Below, in pieces: positions 24,927-33,849 of a DNA stretch of 40,278 nt. The notes beneath the pieces were generated by a model. The model was not told the origin of the DNA. It searched no databases and saw only the letters and a program-made list of their open reading frames with translations. A program made the position numbers and the translations under genes. The stretch covers positions 1-40,278 of the forward strand of contig JAQBBZ010000474.1 in assembly GCA_032125735.1 (NCBI GenBank). The letters run 5' to 3'. Source of the stretch: Labilibaculum sp032125735. GTDB taxonomy: Bacteria > Bacteroidota > Bacteroidia > Bacteroidales > Marinifilaceae. Position 1 is the stretch's first letter. Each line of letters begins with the position of its first letter.

Positions 24927-27031
24927 TTAACTGATAACACTCCAATTGATTTTTGTTTTACTAAGTCGTTTTACCTGTTTTGCAAGCGTGAAATTTTCTT
25001 CTTTATCCAGTAATGGATCATTATCAAGTATTTCCTGAGCAACATCTCTTGCAAATTGAAGCAATTGACCATCTCTACCAAGATTAGCAATTTTTAAATC
25101 GTAAGAGATACCGCTTTGCTGAGTTCCCTCAATATCTCCCGGACCACGAAGTTTAAGATCTACTTCGGCAATTTCGAAACCGTCGTTCGTGCGAACCATT
25201 GTTTCAATACGCTTTCGCGATTCGTTAGAGATTTTATAGGAAGACATTAGGATGCAGTATGATTGTTCGGCTCCACGTCCTACGCGACCTCGTAACTGGT
25301 GTAGTTGAGATAAACCAAACCGTTCGGTACTTTCAATAATCATTACCGAAGCATTGGGAATATTAACTCCAACTTCGATAACTGTAGTCGCTACCATTAT
25401 TTGCGTTTCTCCTTTTGCAAATCGCTGCATTTCGGCATCTTTGTCAGCAGGTTTCATTTTTCCATGAACCATGCTAATGCTATATTTTTCAGCGGGGAAG
25501 TATTGGGAAATACTTTCATACCCTTCTTCCAGATTTTTGTAATCCATTTTTCAGATTCCTTAATCAACGGATAAACCAAATAGATTTGTCGTCCTAGATC
25601 GATCTGCTTTTTCATGAAGTCGTAAACCTGTTTCCTTCTTTTTTCGAAGTAATGAACTGTTTGTATTGGTTTTCGTCCTGGAGGCAACTCATCAATTACC
25701 GAAACTTCCAAATCACCATAAAGAGTCATGGCAAGTGTTCTTGGAATAGGCGTTGCGGTCATCACCAAAATATGAGGCGCAATGTTGTTTTTTTTCCACA
25801 AACGTGCCCGTTGAGCAACACCAAATCGATGTTGTTCATCGATAATAACCAAACCTAAATTATTGAATTGAACAATGTCTTCTAAAAGGGCATGAGTTCC
25901 AATCAAAATCTGTAATTCACCATTCAATAATTGTTCATGTATAATTTTCCGGTCTTTCTGCTTGGTTGATCCGGTTAGCAAAGCCACTTTAATATTTAAA
26001 CCTTCTAAATATTCGCTAATGGACTCCATGTGTTGATTTGCTAAAATCTCAGTTGGAGCCATCAAACAGGACTGACAACCATTGTCAAGTCCCATTAACA
26101 TGCACATCAATCCAACCATTGTTTTGCCACTTCCCACATCTCCCTGTAAAAGTCGGTTCATTTGTTTTCCAGAACCTACATCTTTTCGAATTTCTTTGAT
26201 AACTCTTTTTTGAGCATTGGTAAGTTCGAAAGGAAGTTTGTTTTGAAAGAACTGATTGAAATTTTCACCTATTTTAATGAATTGATGACCGCGATAAAGT
26301 ACTTTACGCTTCATCTTCATTTTAAGAATGTTTAGCTGAATGTAAAACAGTTCTTCAAATTTTAAACGATAGATGGCCTTCTCTAATAGTTCTGCATCAC
26401 TTGGGAAATGAATCTGAGTAAGAGCTTCGTGAAGATTAATTAATCCTAGTTTTTTCGTTAGGTTTGCCGGAAGTGTTTCCGGAATTTTCCCATTTAGTGA
26501 TTGTAATGCATTTTCCTGAAGTTTGTGAATGGCTTTCGAGTTAATAAAACTGCTTTTCATCTTTTCGGTAGTCAGATAAAAAGCTTGTAACGAAGCATTC
26601 AATTTTCCATTTTTCGCTTCACTCTCTTCAAGTTCAGGGTGAACGACATTTATTTTCCGATTGAATTCGGAAGGTTTACCAAAAACGATATATTCAGTTT
26701 TTGGTTTAAGGCTTGCTTTAATGTATTTAATTCCCTTGAACCAAACCAACTCCATAACACCTTTTCCATCAGTGAAATATGCTACGAGTCTTTGTTGTTT
26801 TTTGTCCCCAACTACTTCAATGTTTGTTATCTCACCTTTAACCTGAATGTACGGGAGTTTAGAGTGAATTTCACTGATTTCATAGAACTTGGTTCTGTCG
26901 ATATATTTGTAGGGGAAATGGTACAGTAAATCTTCGTAAGTGTAAATTGATAATTCCTGATTAAGGATGGAAGCCCTTTTGGGGCCAACGCCTGCTAAAA
27001 ATTTTATATCGAGTCCTGCTAATTCTGACAT
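24927..27031 (-). pseudogene. recG: ATP-dependent DNA helicase RecG, split by a one-base frameshift
   Basis: Two overlapping frames together make a full RecG of about 699 residues. The first (27031 to 25454) holds the wedge/OB domain (QVKGEITNIEVVGDKKQQRL), Walker A LLQGDVGSGKT (about 290-300), the DEQHRFG box (about 397) and TATPIPRTLAMTLYGDLEVS. It leaves the family sequence after PLIKESEK. The second continues with MDYKNLEEGYESI and contains MVATTVIEVGVNIPNA and the QLRGRVGRG box, ending at 24927. The frames join if the run of five T at 25547-25551 (A on the coding strand) had six. All motifs are intact on both sides, so this is either a sequencing error or a very recent mutation. RecG remodels stalled forks and Holliday junctions. 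ATG 27031 gives the usual N-terminus. Confidence 0.92.
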
Positions 27032-27116
27032 TCTAACTATTCTAATCTATTTAAAAAGGAAAAGATGAAATTTTGTCCTTTTTGTGAAAAACTCTTCGAA
27101 AACCTAAAAGTACGAA

Positions 27117-27146
27117 CAAAAGTAAATTGAAAAACTTATATTTTAA
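27117..27146 (-). promoter_or_regulatory. Candidate recG promoter
   Basis: On the minus strand TACTTTTG (27124-27117) matches TAnnTTTG, with TTA (27146-27144) 19 bases upstream in place of TTG. The element lies about 85 bases before the recG start. Confidence 0.4.
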
Positions 27147-27284
27147 AGAAATGAAAGTTTAATCTTCTGCTATTTTATAACCAATATTATTAGGATTATC
27201 TGTGCAATAGGTGATATCTTGCTTGAAGAATTTGAAGAAATTCAAATTTACGATTAAATTCGCCAATTCTAGTTAATTGTTATT

Positions 27285-28052
27285 ATGGGTCGAATCCACT
27301 ACAAATTAAAAAAACGTTTATACCGATTAAAGGCTTCTCGCCGAAAAGGATTTGGAGTTCATTCTCCCTTTACTTTTCATTTGATTGTAAATGTAATTGA
27401 GGCAAAATTAATTTACTATGCATTTGGACAATTGTTTCCTTATCGAAAGATTGTTGTGAATGCGCTAAAATCGAAAGTTAACGATGGTGATGTTATTAAG
27501 GATTTGGCAAAGAGGTACAAAGAGGAAATTCAGAATATAAAATCAACCGAGGCACTTGATCGATTGCTGTTTCGCTTGATGAATTTTTGGCAGGCTAAAA
27601 AGTCTGCTTATTTTGGTGATGGAGTTGGTTTTTCAATGGCTTACATGGCAAAGCTTGATTCGCGAAATGATGTCTCATGGTTGGATCGGGGAGATTTATT
27701 CAGAGAATATTCTGATGATCTTTTTCAGAACTATATGGGGATTAAGAATTACAAGACTGTTAATTATGGCAATATTCTTGAGGATAAACCAGATTTCGAT
27801 TTTCTTGTCTTTTCTGAAAATACCAGTGATGAAATTATTTCTGATTTTGTTGATAATAGTGAGCGTCTATTGGCTAAAAATTGCATGATTGTGATTCAAA
27901 ACCCGCATAAAAACGATGCTATTAATCTCTTTTGGAAGCAATTGAAGAAATTAGAGCGGGTTTCTGTGAGTCTGGATTTATTTCACATGGGAATCCTTAT
28001 TTCGAGGGATGGAATGCAGAAACAGGATTATGTAAGGAAGTATCGGTTTTAG
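27285..28052 (+). CDS. SAM-dependent methyltransferase-like protein (Bacteroidota family)
   Basis: 255 residues, no signal peptide. The N-terminus SRRKGFGVHSPFTFHLI matches the RHGIHSPFVF signature of a Bacteroidota class I methyltransferase-like family. The glycine-rich nucleotide loop is YFGDGVGFSMAYMAKLDS, but acidic residues after it are shifted, and the later FDFLVFSENTSDE replaces the usual 'DFvfiDanH'. The end LDLFHMGILISR fits the last strands. Binding of S-adenosylmethionine is therefore uncertain. The promoter of the next gene begins directly behind its stop, so it is probably a one-gene unit. Confidence 0.7.
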   Translation: MGRIHYKLKKRLYRLKASRRKGFGVHSPFTFHLIVNVIEAKLIYYAFGQLFPYRKIVVNALKSKVNDGDVIKDLAKRYKEEIQNIKSTEALDRLLFRLMNFWQAKKSAYFGDGVGFSMAYMAKLDSRNDVSWLDRGDLFREYSDDLFQNYMGIKNYKTVNYGNILEDKPDFDFLVFSENTSDEIISDFVDNSERLLAKNCMIVIQNPHKNDAINLFWKQLKKLERVSVSLDLFHMGILISRDGMQKQDYVRKYRF

Positions 28053-28055
28053 CTA

Positions 28056-28085
28056 TTGTATAACTTCAACGAAATTTTATCTTTG
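28056..28085 (+). promoter_or_regulatory. Promoter of the cobalamin adenosyltransferase gene
   Basis: TTG (28056-28058), 19 bases, then TATCTTTG (28078-28085): the same spacing as the tetR promoter and an exact TAnnTTTG. Start of transcription is expected near 28090, giving a leader of about 60 bases. Confidence 0.65.
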
Positions 28086-28149
28086 TATACGCTCAATTAT
28101 TTACGATAAAAATATCAATTAAATAGAGTCTCAATAGAAAATAAATACA

Positions 28150-28710
28150 ATGACTAAATTTAAAGTATATACCAAAACCGGTGATTCTGGCACTACTGGT
28201 TTAATAGGAGGAACAAGAGTTCCAAAAGATCATTTGCGTTTGGAAGCCTACGGTACTGTTGATGAATTAAACTCTTATATAGGTTTGATCCGTTCACATG
28301 ATATTGAATCCAAATCAAAAGAGGTTTTACTACAAATTCAGAATAAACTTTTTCTGATTGGTTCAAGATTGGCAACAGATGATGAAAAATCTGACCTAAA
28401 AGAAAAATTGCCTATTGTGGATGCCGATATTCTTTTGTTGGAAAATGAGATGGATCGCATGGATGCGGACTTACCAGAACTCAATAATTTTGTGTTGCCG
28501 GGCGGTAGTTTGGCCAATGGGTTTTGTCATGTTGCAAGAACAGTTTGTCGAAGAGCAGAACGTCGGGCCATTCAATTATCAAATGATGTTGAAATAAATC
28601 CACTCTTATTGAAGTATTTGAATCGCCTTTCTGATTATTTATTCATTCTCTCGCGTAAGGTTTTACTTGATGTTGGAGTGGATGAAATTAAATGGAAGCT
28701 TGACTTGTAA
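28150..28710 (+). CDS. Corrinoid adenosyltransferase, PduO type
   Basis: 186 residues, the normal length of a stand-alone PduO/MMAB-type enzyme. The N-terminal ATP loop TKTGDSGTTGLIGG is followed by GTVDELNSYIGLIR, then FVLPGGS and CRRAERRAI, all diagnostic, and NRLSDYLFILSRKV near the end. It transfers the adenosyl group of ATP to cob(I)alamin in the cytoplasm, yielding the coenzyme B12 used by, for example, methylmalonyl-CoA mutase. No other B12 gene is adjacent, and no B12 riboswitch was seen in its leader. Confidence 0.95.
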   Translation: MTKFKVYTKTGDSGTTGLIGGTRVPKDHLRLEAYGTVDELNSYIGLIRSHDIESKSKEVLLQIQNKLFLIGSRLATDDEKSDLKEKLPIVDADILLLENEMDRMDADLPELNNFVLPGGSLANGFCHVARTVCRRAERRAIQLSNDVEINPLLLKYLNRLSDYLFILSRKVLLDVGVDEIKWKLDL

Positions 28711-28734
28711 ATTCAAAAAAAAAAATTATATTCG
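28705..28734 (+). promoter_or_regulatory. Candidate promoter of the DUF2795 gene
   Basis: TTG (28705-28707), 19 bases, then TATATTCG (28727-28734), one mismatch from TAnnTTTG. The TTG overlaps the end of the adenosyltransferase gene. Confidence 0.45.
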
Positions 28735-28769
28735 CAGAATATAAAAAGAACCAAAAAAACATTGAATAT

Positions 28770-28991
28770 ATGTACTGGACACTAGAATTAGCCACTAAAT
28801 TAGAAGATGCTCCTTGGCCTGCCTCCAAAGATGAGTTAATTGATTTCGCAATCCGTTCAGGAGCTCCGTTAGAAGTGATTGAAAACTTGCAAGAAATTGA
28901 AGAAGAAGGTGAAATTTTCGAGAGTATCGAAGATATTTGGCCTGATTACCCAAGCAAGGGCGATTTTCTATTTAATGAAGATGAATATTAA
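28770..28991 (+). CDS. DUF2795 domain small acidic protein
   Basis: 73 residues, strongly acidic. YWTLELATKLEDAPWPASKD, then FAIRSGAPLEVIENLQEIEE and IEDIWPDYP, match the DUF2795 family common in Bacteroidota. The first part is a small helical fold and the tail is rich in Asp/Glu. The cellular role is unknown. It has its own candidate promoter and is followed within 6 bases by a strong terminator. Confidence 0.9.
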   Translation: MYWTLELATKLEDAPWPASKDELIDFAIRSGAPLEVIENLQEIEEEGEIFESIEDIWPDYPSKGDFLFNEDEY

Positions 28992-28996
28992 AACAT

Positions 28997-29030
28997 AAAA
29001 AAAGGGACTTTTTAAAAAGTCCCTTTTTTT
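28997..29030. terminator. Bidirectional terminator: perfect 34-base palindrome
   Basis: Arms 28997-29013 and 29014-29030 are exact reverse complements (A7-GGGAC-T5 and its mirror). It ends in T7 on either strand, so it can terminate both the DUF2795 gene and the convergent OstA operon. The last codons and stop of the OstA gene (29012-29029) lie inside the hairpin. Confidence 0.9.
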
Positions 29031-30592
29031 ATTGGTTTTTTTGGAGATGCATTCGATTCACTAATTGGAGTGTATTTTTTCCAAATAAATATTTCTTCCT
29101 TTGATTTAGGTTGAAACTCTTCCAACCATTGAAAGTCTTTAAGGAGTTTCATTTCATTTTCTACCTTAAATAGTGGATAGATATTACCATCAGGCTTTTT
29201 CAGGAAGATAATTTTATCAATTTTATTTTCCTTGATAAGAATACTAATATTGCTGCTTTTGGCGATATTCATTCCCATAATAATCCCATTGTCTTCAGGA
29301 TAATATAAGGTCTCTCCATTTCCTTTAATATCAAGCTTATATAGTTTGTTTTCTTTCACATGACCTAGCATGTTTTTACCTTTTATCTGATTGTAGAAAG
29401 TCGAATCTTCTTTTGCTGTTAGAAAAGATGATCCTCTAAAATGCAGATAACGAATTGCTTCATTTCGAGTTTCAATTCCAATCGTATCAGCTACCATTTG
29501 ATTTTTTTGTGCCCAAATAACTGGATTATTGAATAATCTGATGGTAGAATCTTGCATGGTATAAACCAACGAATCGCAAATTCCTTGTAGGTCTGTACGG
29601 AAAAATTTCACATGATGAAAAGCCTTAATTCGATCAAAACCAGCCTTGTCTTTATCAATTTTTAGAGTGTCGGAATGAAGAAAGAGAGAATCGCCTTCGG
29701 TGATTTGAATAAAGACTGCAGAATCAGTCATTAGAGCTTCCTCGGTGTTCTTAAAGGTCTCCAGATAATTGCCCTTCAATATTAAATTGTTTACGGTGTC
29801 GCGTAATTCTACATTATTAAAGATCCGCGCAAGTTCGTTGTTTCGATCCAAATAAATGCTATCGCCCTTTATTTGATACGATTTACTGTCGAGCCTGGTA
29901 TTTTTAAAAAACTGTGAGATATTTGATTCCGTATTGTACCATCCGTCTTCAGAATACAAAGTTTCTTTTTCGCCAACTATTTTAGTTGGGCCTAAAATAA
30001 AGGCAACCTTGCTTATCGTATTGTATTTTAAAGTGTCCGAATATAATGTATAATCAGTAGTAATGGCTTTAACATTATCTTTAAAAAACAAAAGGTCTTG
30101 TTTTGTGTAATATCTTCCAATTACACTAGTTAAGATATTATTAGTATCGACAATTTCACCACCGTTAAAGTAATATCCCACACTTTCATTCATGTCAAAA
30201 TCAAGGAATTGTGTGGTAACTGTAACCGATTTGTTTTCCAGTTTCACGTTATTTCTCAATTCGGCAAATTTTGTATTTCCATAATATTTTAGGTAATCTC
30301 CATAAATATGAACGGTATCGGCGTTAATAATATGAACCTTCCCAAAGGCTTCCAGCGTGTTCGTCTTCTCAAATTGATAGGCACTATCGCAATACATTTT
30401 AATATCGCCATGGGTTATAAAAACATTGCCCAGGAATTTATTGAGAAGAGGGTCAGAGTTTCTGATAAACTGAACTTCGTCTGAGTTTTTTATCAACACC
30501 TTCGATTTTTTTTGAGCCGATGCTGTAAAATTTGTCAAGCAGATAATGCCTGTTAGTAGTATAAATATATATCGGTTAGCAGTGCTAATCAT
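29012..30592 (-). CDS. OstA/LptA-like LPS transport protein
   Basis: 526 residues. A signal peptide (ending FTASAQ) precedes a long run of short beta repeats typical of the OstA/LptA jelly-roll fold: FLGNVFITHGDIKMYCDSA, TLEAFGKVHIINADTVHIYG, FAELRNNVKLENKSVTVTT, and more copies up to about residue 420. It is longer than proteobacterial LptA, as usual for the Bacteroidota OstA-like family, and lacks the LptD barrel. It probably forms part of the periplasmic bridge that moves lipopolysaccharide to the outer membrane. It is the last gene of the parvulin/MoxR operon, 6 bases after moxR. Its C-terminal codons (KKGTF, stop) form half of the terminator hairpin. Confidence 0.88.
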   Translation of the reverse strand: MISTANRYIFILLTGIICLTNFTASAQKKSKVLIKNSDEVQFIRNSDPLLNKFLGNVFITHGDIKMYCDSAYQFEKTNTLEAFGKVHIINADTVHIYGDYLKYYGNTKFAELRNNVKLENKSVTVTTQFLDFDMNESVGYYFNGGEIVDTNNILTSVIGRYYTKQDLLFFKDNVKAITTDYTLYSDTLKYNTISKVAFILGPTKIVGEKETLYSEDGWYNTESNISQFFKNTRLDSKSYQIKGDSIYLDRNNELARIFNNVELRDTVNNLILKGNYLETFKNTEEALMTDSAVFIQITEGDSLFLHSDTLKIDKDKAGFDRIKAFHHVKFFRTDLQGICDSLVYTMQDSTIRLFNNPVIWAQKNQMVADTIGIETRNEAIRYLHFRGSSFLTAKEDSTFYNQIKGKNMLGHVKENKLYKLDIKGNGETLYYPEDNGIIMGMNIAKSSNISILIKENKIDKIIFLKKPDGNIYPLFKVENEMKLLKDFQWLEEFQPKSKEEIFIWKKYTPISESNASPKKPIKKGTF

Positions 30593-30598
30593 TTTTTT

Positions 30599-31573
30599 TT
30601 ACTTTAATAATTCTTGTATAATATCTTCTATACTGATTCCTTCAGCCTCAGCTTTGTAATTTTTTATAATTCTGTGTCGAAGAATTGACACAGCAACTTC
30701 CTTAACATCCTCAATATCCGGAGAATATTTCCCAGATAGTATCGCGTTGGTTTTTGCGCCTATTACTAAATATTGTGATGCTCTTGGTCCTGCTCCCCAG
30801 TTAATGTATTCATTCGCCATTTTATGAGAATGCTCTGTGTTTGGTCTTGTTTTGGCGGCTAAATTTACTGCATACTCCAATACGTTTCTATTAATTGGTA
30901 CTTTCTGAATTAATTTCTGATAATACAGGATCTGTTCTGCCGAGATTATTTTATCAAGTACAATTTCTTTGCCAGAAGTTGTATTCTCTACAATTGCCAG
31001 TTCATCTTCAATTTTTGGATAATCAAGGTAAATGCTAAACATGAATCGATCCAGTTGAGCTTCGGGAAGGGGATAGGTTCCTTCCTGTTCGATTGGATTC
31101 TGGGTCGCAAGTACAAAAAATGGTTTCTGAATCGGATAAGTTTTACCATTTACCGTCACCATTTGTTCCTGCATAGCTTCCAAAAGGGCAGATTGAGTCT
31201 TAGGAGGAGTCCTGTTAATTTCATCAGCAAGAAGAATGTTTGCAAACAGAGGACCTTTAATAAAATCGAATTTTCTTTCGTTATTTAATATTTCAGTTCC
31301 AATTATATCGGAAGGCATTAAATCGGGAGTGAACTGAATTCTCTGATATTTTAAATCAAGTACCTGAGATATTGTGTTTACCAATAGAGTTTTAGCTAGG
31401 CCGGGAACGCCAACGAGTAAGCAATGTCCATTGCTGAAAATGGAAATTAATACTTTTTTGATAATTTCATCCTGACCATATATTTTTTTCCTGATTTCTG
31501 CAGTTAGTTTTTGATAATCTGCTTGCAGGGCATTGGCGGCTTCTACTTCAGTTTTAAAATTCATAGGATTCAT
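30599..31573 (-). CDS. MoxR family AAA+ ATPase
   Basis: 324 residues. Walker A is GVPGLAKT (55-62), Walker B is ILLADEINR (113-121), and sensor 1 is VLATQNPIEQEGTYPLPEAQ. RFMFSIYLDYP and GAGPRASQYLVIGAK are MoxR-specific. Members act as chaperone-like ATPases, usually with a von Willebrand A partner; none is seen here, and it sits instead within an envelope-protein operon between SurA-like and OstA-like genes. It may aid folding of a neighbour's client, which is inference. ATG 31564 (MNFKTE) is a possible internal start. Confidence 0.95.
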   Translation of the reverse strand: MNPMNFKTEVEAANALQADYQKLTAEIRKKIYGQDEIIKKVLISIFSNGHCLLVGVPGLAKTLLVNTISQVLDLKYQRIQFTPDLMPSDIIGTEILNNERKFDFIKGPLFANILLADEINRTPPKTQSALLEAMQEQMVTVNGKTYPIQKPFFVLATQNPIEQEGTYPLPEAQLDRFMFSIYLDYPKIEDELAIVENTTSGKEIVLDKIISAEQILYYQKLIQKVPINRNVLEYAVNLAAKTRPNTEHSHKMANEYINWGAGPRASQYLVIGAKTNAILSGKYSPDIEDVKEVAVSILRHRIIKNYKAEAEGISIEDIIQELLK

Positions 31574-31596
31574 TATTTAATATTGCCCTTAATAAA

Positions 31597-31622
31597 TCAG
31601 ACACAGCATAGGCTGTGTCTGA
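31597..31622 (-). promoter_or_regulatory. Intercistronic hairpin between the SurA-like and moxR genes
   Basis: Perfect 11-bp stem TCAGACACAGC (31597-31607) with GCTGTGTCTGA (31612-31622) and a 4-base loop. On the minus strand it is followed by TTTATTAAGG, too weak for a full terminator. It may allow partial termination or protect mRNA ends. It fills the only sizeable gap (69 bases) in the operon. Confidence 0.7.
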
Positions 31623-31642
31623 GAATTATATGGGTATTTTAT

Positions 31643-32995
31643 TTACTTTATCCAGCCTTTGAATCGGAATTTAGCATTTTTAAAGGAGTCGTCAACATGA
31701 ACGTAGGTTTTGTTTTGTTTCTCCAAGATCCATTTGTTTAGAATTTTTTGTTGTTTTTGACTTGTCAGCATATCTTCAAATATACTCCAATCATCAGATA
31801 AATTGGCTGTGTGCGCTTTTGTCTCCGATTTAATTTTAATCACCTTGTAAGCATCTTTGCCTCCCGTAACATCCAAAAAAGCTGAGGATATTTCATTTAG
31901 TTTTAGATTGTTTGTTTCCTTAACTACAGCAGGAGGAAGATTGTCTTTCTCGAATTTAGACGTACCCGTGTATGGGTTTACAAGTAATCCACCGTTATTT
32001 CTTGTGTCTTCGTCATCAGAGAAATAAAAGGCAGCCTGAGTAAAATCCATTTTGTCTTCACGAACTAAGTTGGCAATACTATCCAATTTAGTGGTTGCTG
32101 CAGTTCTTCTTTCAGCTTCAATTTGAGGTTTTAGAAGAATGTGTCGAACATTAATACGTTCCCCTTTTCTATCTATTAGCTGAATAATATGAAATCCGAA
32201 TTCTGTTTCAACAATTTTAGAAACTTTATCTGTTTTTAAATTAAAGGCCACATTCGCAAATTCAGGAACTAAATTAGCTCTAGGCATATAACCAAGTTCA
32301 CCACCTTTTTGTGCACTTCCTGGATCTTCGGAATATAGTACGGCAAGTGTAGCAAAGCTATCTCCATTTAACACTCTTTCACGGTATCCTCTTAACTTTT
32401 CCCTGATTCTGTCTTTTTCATTATCAGACACTTTTGGGTATTTTACGATTTGTTGAATTTGAAGTTCTCCAGGAATAGTTGGTAGGCTATCCTGAGGAAT
32501 CGAGCTGTAAAATTCTCGAACTTCAGCAGGAGTAATGTGAATGTTCTTTGTGATTTCAGCTTGCATTTTTTCTTTGATACGTTCGTCGCGGGTGTCATCA
32601 CGAAGATCGTTTTTCATGTCAATAATGTTTTTATTGAAATATTGTTCCAGTTTTTCTTTGGAACCAATACGTTGAATATACATTTCCATCTTACGTTCCA
32701 GCTGATCTTCAACTCCTTGATCTGTTACCTCGATACTATCAACTTGCGCTTGGGCAATCATTAGTTGTTGAATCAAAAGATCTTCAAATATCTCAGTCTT
32801 TAAATCAACACTCCCTGAAGTATATCCTTGAGCTTGAAGGCTTAAAAATCTGTTTTCTACATCCGATTTCAGAACCACTTGATTCCCAACAACAGCAATT
32901 ACTTTATCTACCATATTATCTTGAGCGTTGGCAGAAAAAACACCAATTAAGATCAAGGCTAAGAGAGTATTGAATTTTTTGAAAATGTTATGCAT
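31643..32995 (-). CDS. SurA-like periplasmic peptidyl-prolyl isomerase (parvulin)
   Basis: 450 residues. Signal peptide ends IGVFSANAQ. The SurA N-domain follows (VDKVIAVVGNQVVLKSDVEN, then FEDLLIQQLMIAQAQVDSIE). Parvulin 1 (about 170-275) shows YSEDPGSAQKGGELGYMPRA and EFGFHIIQLIDRKGERI. Parvulin 2 (about 280-385) starts NVRHILLKP and is more diverged (FYFSDDEDTRNNGGLLVNP). It escorts unfolded outer-membrane proteins across the periplasm. It begins 10 bases after the lipoprotein gene. Confidence 0.93.
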   Translation of the reverse strand: MHNIFKKFNTLLALILIGVFSANAQDNMVDKVIAVVGNQVVLKSDVENRFLSLQAQGYTSGSVDLKTEIFEDLLIQQLMIAQAQVDSIEVTDQGVEDQLERKMEMYIQRIGSKEKLEQYFNKNIIDMKNDLRDDTRDERIKEKMQAEITKNIHITPAEVREFYSSIPQDSLPTIPGELQIQQIVKYPKVSDNEKDRIREKLRGYRERVLNGDSFATLAVLYSEDPGSAQKGGELGYMPRANLVPEFANVAFNLKTDKVSKIVETEFGFHIIQLIDRKGERINVRHILLKPQIEAERRTAATTKLDSIANLVREDKMDFTQAAFYFSDDEDTRNNGGLLVNPYTGTSKFEKDNLPPAVVKETNNLKLNEISSAFLDVTGGKDAYKVIKIKSETKAHTANLSDDWSIFEDMLTSQKQQKILNKWILEKQNKTYVHVDDSFKNAKFRFKGWIK

Positions 32996-33005
32996 ATTTT
33001 ATGGA

Positions 33006-33848
33006 TTAATAAATTTTGAATTTGTTTTTGGATTCAGCATCTCTGTAAATGTTTTCTTCCAAATCTTTAATAAACTGAATTTTACGTTTGGTTAATAATA
33101 TTTTTTTAATGTTTTCCTTTACAAAAGGTAAAGGAGCAAGATTATCTTTCAATTCAAATTCTTGAATTTTCACAAAATAATGATGTGTCAAATCACTTGT
33201 TTCATAATATTTTGTGTTCCTAAGGAATCGGTCTTCATCACTTATACTGCCAGGAAGTTTATTCAATAGTTCCTGGGCATAAATCCAACGATCGCCAAAA
33301 TTATCAAATTTTGTCGCATTTTGAAAACAGTAATCCTCTAATTCATCCCAATCATCTTCTTTTTCCGATTTGTAAAGCTGTTGAATTTTTGTAAGGTTAG
33401 GAACCGGTATAGGTACTTTTATATACAATGCTTTAATAATATTTTGGTTTAAGATAAAATTGGCCGAATAATCTTTATAATAATTGTCAATATCAAATTG
33501 ACTAATAATAGTGTCAATTTTTTGTTCTATTAATTGTTGCTGGTATTTATGAATTATTAGTGATGATCTGAAGTCTTCAATCATCTTGCTAACATCCTTG
33601 TCTTCTTCAGATAAATTAAGTTCAGCTTTTGAAATGATTAGTTGTTTCTTGATCCACTGACGTGTGTAGTTTTCAGCAATAAGCAAACTGTCCTCTTTCT
33701 TAGTGCCGTCTTGTATAATGTCTCTAACGGTACTTAAATAAAGAATCTTGTCGTTTACTTTTGCAACAGGCTTGTCATCTATTGTTTTATTCGAATTACA
33801 TGAATAAAAAGTCACAGCAAATATTAATAATATGGAATATTTAGTCAT
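33006..33848 (-). CDS. SurA-N-like periplasmic lipoprotein without a visible parvulin domain
   Basis: 280 residues from ATG 33848. A lipoprotein signal (MTKYSILLIFAVTFYSC) is followed by KPVAKVNDKILYLSTVRDII and YTRQWIKKQLIISKAELNLS, which resemble the chaperone domain of SurA/PpiC proteins. No HILxK or GGxLG parvulin motif is seen, so it is probably a chaperone-only relative. A longer frame starts at 33863, but the start at 33848 begins one base after the upstream stop and gives the cleaner lipoprotein signal. It lies between two parvulin genes, so it probably helps them in outer-membrane protein transit. Confidence 0.82.
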   Translation of the reverse strand: MTKYSILLIFAVTFYSCNSNKTIDDKPVAKVNDKILYLSTVRDIIQDGTKKEDSLLIAENYTRQWIKKQLIISKAELNLSEEDKDVSKMIEDFRSSLIIHKYQQQLIEQKIDTIISQFDIDNYYKDYSANFILNQNIIKALYIKVPIPVPNLTKIQQLYKSEKEDDWDELEDYCFQNATKFDNFGDRWIYAQELLNKLPGSISDEDRFLRNTKYYETSDLTHHYFVKIQEFELKDNLAPLPFVKENIKKILLTKRKIQFIKDLEENIYRDAESKNKFKIY

Positions 33849-33849
33849 T

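Noticed and set aside
27065..27130. Tiny frame beginning MKFCPFCEKLFE with a CxxC pair
   Set aside because: Only about 21 residues, in an intergenic region with the predicted recG promoter; no partner, start signal or similarity that I can recognise.
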